Shown here: positions 40,217 to 48,184 of the stretch, in pieces | How positions within the stretch are numbered: the stretch's first letter is position 1 | Layout of the letters: each line of letters begins with the position of its first letter | Assembly (NCBI RefSeq): GCF_009796845.1 | Contig: NZ_CP047025.1 | Coordinates: 3,782,001-3,846,000 of the forward strand | Direction: 5' to 3' | Origin: Cobetia sp. L2A1 | GTDB lineage: Bacteria > Pseudomonadota > Gammaproteobacteria > Pseudomonadales > Halomonadaceae | Length of the DNA stretch: 64,000 bases | Notes under the pieces: model-generated | What the model was told of the DNA's origin: nothing | Seen by the model: the letters and a program-made list of their open reading frames with translations, nothing else | Database searches by the model: none | Made by a program: the position numbers and the translations under genes

Positions 40217-41767
40217 ATGAGTCGAATTCGCTCCCTGGCCCCCTGGGCCGCTACCATGGCAGCCTTCATCGCCAGCCTTATCGCAAGCCCTGCACGTGCT
40301 GAAGGCATGGATCAAGCCATCAGTGACATCATTGGCCCGATCGTCAATCCGATCGTCTCGTTCATCTTCTATTCCGTGCCGGTGGCAGGCACCCAGTTCC
40401 CGCTGATCGTCGGCTGGCTGATCATTGCTGCCGTCGTCTTCACCCTGTACTTCGGATTCGTGCAGTTCCGCCTGTTCGGCCATGCCATTCGTCTGGTCAA
40501 AGGGGATTACACCGACCCGAAGGATGAAGGTGAGGTCACCCACTTTCAGGCACTGGCCACAGCCCTATCTGGCACAGTCGGACTCGGTAACATCGCTGGT
40601 GTCGCCGTGGCTGTCTCACTCGGTGGCCCGGGCGCGACTTTCTGGATGATTCTTGCTGGCCTGCTCGGCATGGCCTCCAAGTTCTGCGAATGTACCCTGG
40701 GGGTGAAGTACCGCAACATCAATCCGGATGGCTCTATCTCCGGTGGCCCGATGTACTACCTTTCCAAGGGCTTCGCTGAAAACGGCAAGGCTGGTCTTGG
40801 CAAGGTACTCGCGATCTTCTTCGCCATCTGTGCCATCGGCGGTTCCATCGGCGGCGGCAACATGTTCCAGGCCAATCAGTCCTATCAGCAGGCCGTCAAC
40901 GTCACCGGCGGTGATACCAGCTTCCTGATCGGTTACGGCTGGCTATTCGGCCTCGTGATGGCGGCCATTGTCGGCATGGTCATCATCGGCGGCATCAAAT
41001 CCATCGCTCGCGTCACCGAGAAACTGGTCCCGATGATGGCGATCATCTATGTAATCTCAGCCCTCATCATTCTCGGCTTCAACTTCAGCGCGATTCCGGA
41101 TGCCTTCAGCGCCATCATTGAAGGTGCCTTTGCTCCAGTCGCGGTCGGTGGTGGTATCGTCGGCGTACTGATTCAGGGCTTCAAACGTGCCGCTTTCTCC
41201 AACGAAGCCGGTATCGGTTCTGCTGCCATTGCTCACTCTGCGGTCAAGACATCCCAGCCGGCCACTGAAGGTATCGTTGCGCTGCTCGAGCCGTTCATCG
41301 ATACCGTCGTCATCTGCACCATGACTGCATTGGTTATCGTCATCACTGGCGCTTACCAGGTCGAAGGCCTTGGTGGCGTTCAATTGACCTCCTACGCCTT
41401 TGAAACCGCCTTCCCGTGGTTCCCGTATGTGCTGGCACTCGCGGTACTGATGTTCGCCTTCTCTACCATGCTGTCCTGGTCCTACTACGGCCTGAAGGCA
41501 TGGACCTACCTGTTCGGTGAAGGCAAGGGTTCTGAAATCCTCTACAAGCTGATCTTCCTTGCTTTCGTCGTCATCGGGTCGTCCATGAGCCTGGGGCCGG
41601 TCATCGACTTCTCCGATGCGATGATCTTCGCCATGTCCATCGCGAACGTCATCGGCCTCTACTACCTGATGCCAGTCGTGAAGCGCGAGCTGAGCCAGTA
41701 TCTGGCCAAGGTAAAGTCCGGCGAAATAGCACCGGTCGACAAGAAGGCCAAGCGTCAGAACGCCTGA
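40217..41767 (+). CDS. Alanine/glycine:cation symporter (AGCS family)
   Basis: 516 aa with about 11 membrane helices; sodium- (or proton-) coupled uptake of alanine or glycine. The AGCS signature lies in [20 protein letters not shown] and [26 protein letters not shown] is the second hallmark. An N-terminal cleavable-looking segment ([16 protein letters not shown]) precedes the first helix. Start ATG 40217 with GAGG upstream; the frame opens at 40130. A terminator follows at 41831. Confidence 0.93.
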   Translation: MSRIRSLAPWAATMAAFIASLIASPARAEGMDQAISDIIGPIVNPIVSFIFYSVPVAGTQFPLIVGWLIIAAVVFTLYFGFVQFRLFGHAIRLVKGDYTDPKDEGEVTHFQALATALSGTVGLGNIAGVAVAVSLGGPGATFWMILAGLLGMASKFCECTLGVKYRNINPDGSISGGPMYYLSKGFAENGKAGLGKVLAIFFAICAIGGSIGGGNMFQANQSYQQAVNVTGGDTSFLIGYGWLFGLVMAAIVGMVIIGGIKSIARVTEKLVPMMAIIYVISALIILGFNFSAIPDAFSAIIEGAFAPVAVGGGIVGVLIQGFKRAAFSNEAGIGSAAIAHSAVKTSQPATEGIVALLEPFIDTVVICTMTALVIVITGAYQVEGLGGVQLTSYAFETAFPWFPYVLALAVLMFAFSTMLSWSYYGLKAWTYLFGEGKGSEILYKLIFLAFVVIGSSMSLGPVIDFSDAMIFAMSIANVIGLYYLMPVVKRELSQYLAKVKSGEIAPVDKKAKRQNA

Positions 41768-41830
41768 TGGCAGCATGTTACGTACTGTGGATCAGACACT
41801 GAGATAGGCTTTCTGGCCGCAACATGCTCC

Positions 41831-41857
41831 AAGCCCCTGCCTGATGGCAGGGGCTTT
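41831..41857 (+). terminator. Terminator after the AGCS symporter
   Basis: AAGCCCCTGCC/GGCAGGGGCTT hairpin with TT, 63 bases after the stop. Confidence 0.85.
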
Positions 41858-41993
41858 TGCGTTTCTGAACACACAATTCAGCAAATCACCCTGTACAACC
41901 CGCCTTGGTCGCATTGCCGAGTCTCGGTGCAATGGGTAGGGTGTGCCGTTCACTGGCCGAGATGGCCGGAACTTGTTTCAACGAGGACGTCAC

Positions 41994-43013
41994 ATGCTCG
42001 CTTCCATGCACGCCATGGTGCTGCGCAACCCCGGCCCGGATGCCGAATTTGTTGCTACTGAATGCCCACTACCCACACCTGGCCCTGGTCAGGTGCGTAT
42101 CCGTGTCGCGGCATCCAGTGTCAATCCGATTGACCTGAAGCTGGCGGGTGGCCTTGTGACACTGCTCCCGCCCACTCCCAGCGTGCTGCACGGTGATGTC
42201 GCCGGTGTGGTCGATGCTGTCGGCGACAATGTGCTGACCTTCTCGCCCGGTGATGAAGTCCTCGGGTTTGCCGGCGGGGTTGGTGCCCATCAAGGTGCAT
42301 TGGCCGACTACATGCTAGCCGACGAGCGTTTGATCACTCGCAAGCCTCGCCGCCTGAGCTTCATGGAAGCAGGTGCCCTACCCGTCGTATTCATCACGGC
42401 TTGGCAGGCACTGATTGAGCGCGGCCAGCTGGAAGCCGGACAGCGCGTACTGATTCACGGGGGTGCCGGTGGTGTGGGGCATATCGCGCTTCAGATCGCA
42501 CGCTGGCTGGGCGCAGAAGTCACCGCCACGGTCTCAAGCGATACCAAGGCACATATGGCACGTGCCTGCGGTGCAGAACACGTCGTGCTCTACCGCGAGG
42601 AAGCCGTGTCGGAGTATGTCGCACGCCTGACCGAAGGCCAGGGCTTTGACCTGGTATTCGACTGTGTAGGAGGTGACAACCTGGCCGCCAGCTTCGCCGC
42701 CAGCAAGCTAGGCGGTCGCATCGTGACGATCAATGCCCGCACCATGGCCGACCTCTCGCCGCTACATGCCGGCAGTCGCAGCCTCGAAGTACTTTCTATC
42801 CTGCTGCCCCTGACGGCTGGCATCGGTCACGAGCAGCAACGTCAGGCACTGGGCAAGCTGGTGGAGTTGGTCGAGGAAGGCGAGTTCAAGGTCCACCTTG
42901 ACGACCGCCAGTTTGATTTCAGTGAGGTAGCCGAGGCACACCAGCATCAGGCTTCTGGACTAGCACTTGGCAAGATCTCGCTTTGCCATCGACGCTTTTG
43001 GGACTCGCATTGA
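41994..43013 (+). CDS. Zinc-independent alcohol dehydrogenase/quinone oxidoreductase (MDR family)
   Basis: 339 aa; medium-chain dehydrogenase/reductase. The N-terminal GroES-like domain has SSVNPIDLKLAGG and LHGDVAGVVDAVGDNV, and the Rossmann fold has HGGAGGVGHIALQIARWLGAEV (about 150-171), which prefers NADPH. Cys ligands of the structural and catalytic zinc are absent, so it belongs to the quinone oxidoreductase-like branch. Start ATG 41994 has GAGGA 7 bases upstream. Its TGA shares one base with the start of the next gene, showing tight coupling. Confidence 0.88.
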   Translation: MLASMHAMVLRNPGPDAEFVATECPLPTPGPGQVRIRVAASSVNPIDLKLAGGLVTLLPPTPSVLHGDVAGVVDAVGDNVLTFSPGDEVLGFAGGVGAHQGALADYMLADERLITRKPRRLSFMEAGALPVVFITAWQALIERGQLEAGQRVLIHGGAGGVGHIALQIARWLGAEVTATVSSDTKAHMARACGAEHVVLYREEAVSEYVARLTEGQGFDLVFDCVGGDNLAASFAASKLGGRIVTINARTMADLSPLHAGSRSLEVLSILLPLTAGIGHEQQRQALGKLVELVEEGEFKVHLDDRQFDFSEVAEAHQHQASGLALGKISLCHRRFWDSH

Positions 43014-43843
43014 TGGAAAGCGTTTTGACGCCAGAATTTGGCCTGCAAGTGCTGAAACTGCTGATTTCCATCGCGGTGGTCCTGGGACTGTCGCTGGTCG
43101 CAGAGCGACTCTCGACCCGTACCGCAGGAATGCTGTCTGGCTATCCGCTGGGCACGGCCATCACATTAGGGTTTATCGGCATCGAGATCTCGCCTGATTT
43201 CGCCGGCCAGAGCGCCGTCTATACCCTGGCGGGCTTTTCTTCGACGCTCGCACTAGGAACGGGTTACTGGCTTGGCGGTCGCGCGACGGGTATCCGTGGC
43301 GTGATCAATGGCACATTGGGCGGCATGCTGGCATGGCTGGTGGCCAGCCTGGTGCTGGCGCAGTTCAATTTCACACGCGTGACAGGCGTGCTGGTTACGC
43401 TTGCCGCCATCGCGCTCTGTATGCGCCTGTATCGCAATGTGCCAGAAACACCCGCCAGCAAAACGCCCTTCTCGTGGATCACTCTGATGGCACGCGCAGC
43501 ATTGGCCGCCGGCATCGTGTTCAGCATCACCGCACTAGCCCATGTGCTGCCGCCTTCGTGGGCGGGGCTGGTCGCGGCATTTCCGGTCACCATGTATCCA
43601 TTGCTGGTCATCTTGCATCTGACGCAAGGGCCATCAGCCGTTGCCACCGTGATCAAGCACTACCCCGCGGGTCTTGGCTCGCTGCTGTGCTACGCCGTGG
43701 TGGTCTCGCTCAGTTATCCGACGATAGGCGTCGCGCTCGGCACTCTATTGGGCTTCCTCGTGGCAACAGCATGGCTTGCCGTGTTCATTCCACTGCAACG
43801 ACGATTGATCTCGCGTCGAACGACACAACTCCAGTCTTCCTGA
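43013..43843 (+). CDS. Conserved-looking integral membrane protein, function unknown
   Basis: 276 aa with about eight hydrophobic segments; not assigned to a family. Two similar segments, LSGYPLGTAITLGFIG (first half) and VAAFPVTMYPLLVILHLTQG (second half), suggest an internal duplication of a four-helix unit as in small transporters. The ATG overlaps the stop of the preceding oxidoreductase by one base (TGATG), so it is translated by re-initiation. The C-terminus is basic (LQRRLISRR), cytoplasmic by the positive-inside rule. Confidence 0.75.
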   Translation: MESVLTPEFGLQVLKLLISIAVVLGLSLVAERLSTRTAGMLSGYPLGTAITLGFIGIEISPDFAGQSAVYTLAGFSSTLALGTGYWLGGRATGIRGVINGTLGGMLAWLVASLVLAQFNFTRVTGVLVTLAAIALCMRLYRNVPETPASKTPFSWITLMARAALAAGIVFSITALAHVLPPSWAGLVAAFPVTMYPLLVILHLTQGPSAVATVIKHYPAGLGSLLCYAVVVSLSYPTIGVALGTLLGFLVATAWLAVFIPLQRRLISRRTTQLQSS

Positions 43844-43908
43844 TAGTCTGAGGTCAATGGGCCGATTGGAGCGCCTTCGGCAGCGCGAACGTTCACAGGA
43901 GTGATGGC

Positions 43909-44394
43909 ATGTACTTCAAAAGACTGGAACCCGCCTTCTTCGATACCGATGCCCTCGGACACGTCAACAACACCCGTCTACCGGCGTGGTTCGAGTGGGC
44001 GCGTAATGATCTGTTCCGTGTCTTTGTGCCCGACCTGGACCCACGCCAGTGGCCACTGATCATGGCGCGTATTGAAGTCGATTTTCTCGCTGAGCTGCAG
44101 TACGGTCAGGACGTGGAAATCCGCACCTGGCTATCTCGTCTCGGTGGTAGTTCTTTCACTGTCACGCAAGAGGCTTGGCAGCAAGGCGTATGCGGGGCAC
44201 GCGGACAGTGCGTGTTGGTGCAATTTGATCATCAGAGCAAGCAGTCGCGACGCATTGAAGGCGAACTGCGCGAGACGTTGATCACCCATCTCCACGAGCA
44301 CACCGATAGCGCCGAGCTGGATGTGTCTGCCCTGCGTGAGGCAGCCATGACTCGCGACGCACGCAGCATGACAGTGGAGAGTGTGCCGGCATGA
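43909..44394 (+). CDS. Acyl-CoA thioesterase, hotdog-fold 4HBT family
   Basis: 161 aa. FFDTDALGHVNNTRLPAWFE (residues 11-30) is the classic 4HBT active-site helix, and the acidic residue in it is the likely base. The second strand block IEVDFLAELQYGQDVEIRTW matches YbgC-like enzymes. The substrate is unknown. The stop overlaps the ybaK start by 4 bases (ATGA), so the two are co-translated. Confidence 0.88.
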   Translation: MYFKRLEPAFFDTDALGHVNNTRLPAWFEWARNDLFRVFVPDLDPRQWPLIMARIEVDFLAELQYGQDVEIRTWLSRLGGSSFTVTQEAWQQGVCGARGQCVLVQFDHQSKQSRRIEGELRETLITHLHEHTDSAELDVSALREAAMTRDARSMTVESVPA

Positions 44395-44870
44395 CGCCTG
44401 CGCTCAAGCTACTCAAGGGCAAGCCGCATCGTACGCTGGAGTATGCGCACGACCCGCGCGCGCCAGCCTATGGAGAAGAGGCCGCTCAGGCGCTGGAGCT
44501 TGATCCAGCCCTAGTCTTCAAGACACTAGTCTGTCAGTTGGAGGGTAGCAATGCCCGCCAGCCACTCGTCGTGGCGGTCGTGCCCGTAACGGGCACACTG
44601 AACCTCAAGGCCTTGGCGCGGGCAGCTGGCGCACGCAAGGCGGCATTGGCCGCACATGATGCTGCCGAGCGTGCCACCGGCTATGTGGTGGGCGGAATCA
44701 GTCCACTGGGCCAGAAGAAGCGTCTGCCGCTGTGGGTGGACGACAGCGCCGAGGGGGTGGAGGAGATGTTCATCAGCGGTGGACGCCGAGGACTGGAGAT
44801 CGGTCTCGCTCCCGCGCTACTGTGTGAACTGGGCAATGGGCAGTTCGCGCCGCTGGCGCGTGAGGACTGA
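44391..44870 (+). CDS. ybaK: Cys-tRNA(Pro)/Cys-tRNA(Cys) deacylase YbaK
   Basis: 159 aa; editing hydrolase that clears cysteine from mischarged tRNA-Pro. Conserved blocks: DPALVFKTLVCQL (with the essential Lys of FKTL), LKALARAAGARKAALA, TGYVVGGISPLGQKKRLPLW and FISGGRRGLEIGLAP. Size is normal. It is coupled to the thioesterase upstream. Confidence 0.94.
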   Translation: MTPALKLLKGKPHRTLEYAHDPRAPAYGEEAAQALELDPALVFKTLVCQLEGSNARQPLVVAVVPVTGTLNLKALARAAGARKAALAAHDAAERATGYVVGGISPLGQKKRLPLWVDDSAEGVEEMFISGGRRGLEIGLAPALLCELGNGQFAPLARED

Positions 44871-44890
44871 GGCTCTCGCCACCTGTCACC

Positions 44891-44920
44891 CTGCCGCTAC
44901 CTGCCGCTACCTGCCGCCAC
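44891..44920. repeat. Three tandem 10-bp repeats
   Basis: CTGCCGCTAC twice, then CTGCCGCCAC, directly ahead of the ribosome site of the next small gene. Confidence 0.8.
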
Positions 44921-44937
44921 GCCAGCGAGGAGGCCCG

Positions 44938-45267
44938 ATGGGCATTCGCTACAGCAAGTGGATTTATCCGGAGATGACAGCGCTGCATGCGCAAGTAGAG
45001 GCAGCGCTGGAGGCGTGGTTCATCGAGCGCTTCGCCGACTACCCCCACATCAGCTTGCCGGGCCTTGACCCCTACGATTATGATGGCTGGTTCAATCGTC
45101 TGGCCCCAGAACTGATGGCGCGCGGCAGTGACTACTGCGAACGTGAGTGGCATGGCTATGTGCCAAGCCCCCAGCAGCTCAACCAGGCGTTCTTCCGGGC
45201 CGTTTCCCGGTCCAACAAGTGTGTGCTGGAGCCTGACCGTAAGCATGGTGATCCTGACCAATCATAG
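44938..45267 (+). CDS. Hypothetical protein
   Basis: 109 aa; family not recognised. It is rich in aromatic and acidic residues (SKWIYPEM, WFIERFADYPH, DPYDYDGWFNRL, EREWHGYVPSP) and ends with a short charged tail. Strong GAGGAGG ribosome site 5 bases before ATG 44938. The 3' end overlaps the DUF501 gene by 23 bases in another frame, so the two are probably co-translated. Confidence 0.65.
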   Translation: MGIRYSKWIYPEMTALHAQVEAALEAWFIERFADYPHISLPGLDPYDYDGWFNRLAPELMARGSDYCEREWHGYVPSPQQLNQAFFRAVSRSNKCVLEPDRKHGDPDQS

Positions 45268-45772
45268 TCCTGACGCGCGTGAGCTCGAGATCATCGAGCG
45301 CCAGCTCGGGCGTAAACCGCGTGGCATCCAGGCCGTGGCCGCCACCGATGGTGAAGGCACCCCACTGGTGCTGCGCATGCATTCGCTGGTGGATGGCAAG
45401 CCCTTCCCGACCCTCTACTGGCTGTGCGACGAACGCCTCAAGATCTCGCTGTCGCGCATCGAGGCTGAAGGTGTCATCAAGGGGTTGGAAGAAAGCCTCA
45501 AGTCTGATGACACGCTGCTGGCCCGCTATCGCGCCAGCCATGAAGCCTATGTCGCCGAGCGCTGGAGCTTCATGAGCGAGGCGGAGCGCACCGCCATCGA
45601 AGCCCAGGGTTTTGGTGATTTGATGCGAGAGCGTGGCGTCGGCGGCATCCGCGACTGGAATCAAGTGCGCTGTTTACACACCCAGTACGCCCAGCACCTT
45701 GCTTACGCCGATGGCAATGCCATCGGCCATTGGGTCGATGCCCACTACGACGTGCTGTCCGAGCTGCCCTGA
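45245..45772 (+). CDS. DUF501 family protein
   Basis: 175 aa. The N-terminal RQLGRKPRGIQAVAATDGEGTP and the block KPFPTLYWLCDERLKISLSRIEAEGVI are characteristic of DUF501, found in proteobacteria and actinobacteria; its function is unknown. Start ATG 45245 (or GTG 45248) lies inside the preceding gene. A terminator follows at 45836. Confidence 0.88.
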   Translation: MVILTNHSPDARELEIIERQLGRKPRGIQAVAATDGEGTPLVLRMHSLVDGKPFPTLYWLCDERLKISLSRIEAEGVIKGLEESLKSDDTLLARYRASHEAYVAERWSFMSEAERTAIEAQGFGDLMRERGVGGIRDWNQVRCLHTQYAQHLAYADGNAIGHWVDAHYDVLSELP

Positions 45773-45835
45773 GTCTTTATCGCTCTCTCGCTTCACTGTC
45801 TGGCGACACATGACATCCCTCGGTTGTCAGACATG

Positions 45836-45863
45836 AAAAAGCCCGCCAATCGGCGGGCTTTTT
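45836..45863. terminator. Bidirectional terminator after DUF501
   Basis: AAAAAGCCCGCC/GGCGGGCTTTTT hairpin between convergent genes. Confidence 0.9.
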
Positions 45864-45893
45864 GCGTTGTGGGAAATACTTACCTCACGGCTA

Positions 45894-47240
45894 TCAGCCT
45901 TGCAGTGAATGCACGAAGACCAGTGCAATGCACAGCGGACAGATCACGCGCACGTACCACGGCCAGATCTTCCAGAACAGGCTGGACTCGATGTCCGGCG
46001 CGCCGCTCTGGATCTCCTTGAGCAGTGCATGACGCGACATTGCCCAGCCGACCAGCAGGCACATCACCAGCGCGACCAGCGGTTGGCTGTACTGAGTGGT
46101 CAACATGATCACCAGGCCAAACAACGCGCCGAAGTTGGCCGCGATGGTCAGGCTGACGGCCATCACAGTGGCACCCACAGCCAGTGTGGCGGCACGCCGC
46201 CCGAGCCAGCCACGCTCGACCACGAAAGATACCGGCACTTCCAGCATCGAGATAGAGGACGTGATACCCGCCACGCTCATCAATGCGAAGAAGGCCACCA
46301 TCAGCACATCACCTGCGCCACCCATCTGGGAAAACAGCGCTGGCAGCGTATCGAACAGCAAGGTATCGGAGCTTTTCAGCAGGCCTTCGGCATCGAAGAT
46401 CTCGACGCCCAGATGACGTGCGGCATACATGGCAGGAATCACCAGCAGTCCGGCGAGGAAGGCGATACCGACATCTATCAGTGTCACCAGCACCCCGAGG
46501 CGTGGCAGGTTCTGCTCCGGCCCGAGATAGGAGCCATAGATCAGCATCGCGCCCACACCCAGTGACAGCGAGAAGAACGCCTGTCCCATGGCACTCAGCA
46601 TCAGATCAGCATCGAAGATACGATCCCACTGGGGGGTCAGATAGACACGAAGTCCCTCGTCGGCTCCCGGCAGCGTCAGTACATAGCCAATCAAACCCAC
46701 CAGCAACACCAGCAGTACAGGCATCAGGCGCGTGGACCACTTCTCGATCCCGCCGCGCACGCCACCGACCACGATCGCCATGGTCAGGCCGAGGAAGACG
46801 GCCGTCAGCGAGACATTGCGCGTGAAGTCGAAGGTCGTCAGCCAACTGGCGGCGCTCTCCATGCCGAACGCTTGCGTCACGGGAGCGACGGTATAGCCGA
46901 GCAACCAACCCGCCACGATCGCATAGAAGGCCAGAATCAAACTCGCGGTGAGCATGCCTACCCAGCCCGCAAATGCACCAAAGCGCTTGGTGAGGCCACG
47001 GCCGAGGCTCATGCTGGATACGATATTGGCTTGTCCATGACGACCAATGACCAGCTCTGCCATCAGTGCCGGCCAAGCCAGTAGAAAGGCCAACACTAGA
47101 TACATCACCACGAAGGCTCCGCCTCCGTTATTGGCTGTCTGGGACGGGAAACCCCATACATTACCAAGTCCTACTGCCGAACCAGCGGCGGCCATCAAGA
47201 AGCCCAGCCGACTGGCGAAGCGTCCGCGCACCTGCGCCAT
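45894..47240 (-). CDS. Sodium-dependent amino acid transporter (NSS/SNF family)
   Basis: 448 aa with 11-12 helices, LeuT-fold. The signature GSAVGLGNVWGFPSQTANNGGGAF (residues about 20-43) forms the Na+/substrate site, and SLSLGVGAMLIYGSYL is the TM6-TM7 region. Short bacterial NSS members often lack TM12. Start ATG 47240 has AGGAGAGG upstream; the frame opens at 47366. The substrate is unknown, probably an amino acid such as tryptophan, tyrosine or leucine. Confidence 0.93.
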   Translation of the reverse strand: MAQVRGRFASRLGFLMAAAGSAVGLGNVWGFPSQTANNGGGAFVVMYLVLAFLLAWPALMAELVIGRHGQANIVSSMSLGRGLTKRFGAFAGWVGMLTASLILAFYAIVAGWLLGYTVAPVTQAFGMESAASWLTTFDFTRNVSLTAVFLGLTMAIVVGGVRGGIEKWSTRLMPVLLVLLVGLIGYVLTLPGADEGLRVYLTPQWDRIFDADLMLSAMGQAFFSLSLGVGAMLIYGSYLGPEQNLPRLGVLVTLIDVGIAFLAGLLVIPAMYAARHLGVEIFDAEGLLKSSDTLLFDTLPALFSQMGGAGDVLMVAFFALMSVAGITSSISMLEVPVSFVVERGWLGRRAATLAVGATVMAVSLTIAANFGALFGLVIMLTTQYSQPLVALVMCLLVGWAMSRHALLKEIQSGAPDIESSLFWKIWPWYVRVICPLCIALVFVHSLQG

Positions 47241-47527
47241 CTGCCTCTCCTGCCCTGTTGTCACGCGATTCCCCTCATCGGGTATCGTCGTGGGTTGTGA
47301 TGCATTCCCATGAGAAGGCTCAAGGGCGTCAGCGCCCGCCAGCCGTCGCCTGCGGGGGGGCGGCAAGGGTAGCAGAGCAGGCCCATGAATGCAGTCTGCT
47401 GCCTACCGAATGATGCGACGGTGAAATCATTGGTTGGCGTCATACCGTCAGCGCGCAACTCGGGTAGGATAAAAGGCAAACGGCAACAGTGGCTCTTCAA
47501 ACCCTTCATTCAAGGCAAGTTGTCACA

Positions 47528-47592
47528 ACAGACCTTCAGAACAGACCTTCAGAACAGACCTTCAGAACAGACCTTCAGAACAGACCTTCAGG
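47528..47592. repeat. 13-bp tandem repeat, five copies, ahead of the LOG gene
   Basis: Five head-to-tail copies of ACAGACCTTCAGA; the last ends GG and forms part of the ribosome site AGGAGAG. The array ends 8 bases before ATG 47601. The 360-base gap between the NSS transporter and this gene (47241-47600) holds nothing else recognised. Confidence 0.95.
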
Positions 47593-47600
47593 AGAGAAGT

Positions 47601-48158
47601 ATGCATCGCATCTGTGTCTATCTAGGCTCCCGCGAGGGTAACTCACCGCATCACAGCCAACAGGCTGAAGCACTAGGCAAAGCCATCGCTGAGCGTGGCT
47701 GGGGGCTGGTCTATGGCGGTGCACGGGCCGGCCTGATGGGAGCGCTCGCCGATGCTGCGCTCGCTGCTGGCGGAGAAGTGATAGGCATCATTCCCGAGGC
47801 GCTGGTGCGTAACGAGAAGGCGCATGGCGGTCTCACCCGCCTGATCGAAGTCGAGGACATGCATGAGCGCAAGGCACAGATGGCCGCGCTGGCAGATGCC
47901 TTCATCACCCTACCGGGCGGCATCGGTACGCTGGAGGAATTGTTCGAGACCTGGACCTGGCAATATCTGCGCTTCCACGCCAAGCCGATTGCCGTGCTCG
48001 ATAGCGATGGCTTCTACGCACCGCTACTCGAATTTCTGGATCGCACCGTCGAGGCTGGCTTCCTGGATGCTGACACCCGCGCCCGCTTGATCAGTGAACG
48101 CGAGATTACGTCGTTACTTGCGCGCCTGACACCCGAGGCCTGCATCCCGACTCCGTGA
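47601..48158 (+). CDS. LOG family protein (TIGR00730), cytokinin riboside 5'-monophosphate phosphoribohydrolase-like
   Basis: 185 aa; Rossmann-fold nucleotide hydrolase family (LOG). The start HRICVYLGSREGN and the active-site motif LPGGIGTLEELFE (PGGxGTxxE) are clear; RKAQMAALADAF precedes it. In bacteria these release N6-substituted adenine or other bases from nucleoside monophosphates. Start ATG 47601 uses AGGAGAG provided by the last tandem repeat; the frame runs upstream to 47385. Confidence 0.9.
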   Translation: MHRICVYLGSREGNSPHHSQQAEALGKAIAERGWGLVYGGARAGLMGALADAALAAGGEVIGIIPEALVRNEKAHGGLTRLIEVEDMHERKAQMAALADAFITLPGGIGTLEELFETWTWQYLRFHAKPIAVLDSDGFYAPLLEFLDRTVEAGFLDADTRARLISEREITSLLARLTPEACIPTP

Positions 48159-48184
48159 TGGTCAGCGCCGGCATTCGTCACGAA

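Noticed and set aside
39680..40543. 287-codon minus-strand frame over the Usp and symporter genes
   Set aside because: It spans two conserved genes and their gap on the other strand and has no family features.
47528..47592. CRISPR-like array
   Set aside because: The units are 13 bases and head to tail with no spacers, so this is a simple tandem repeat.
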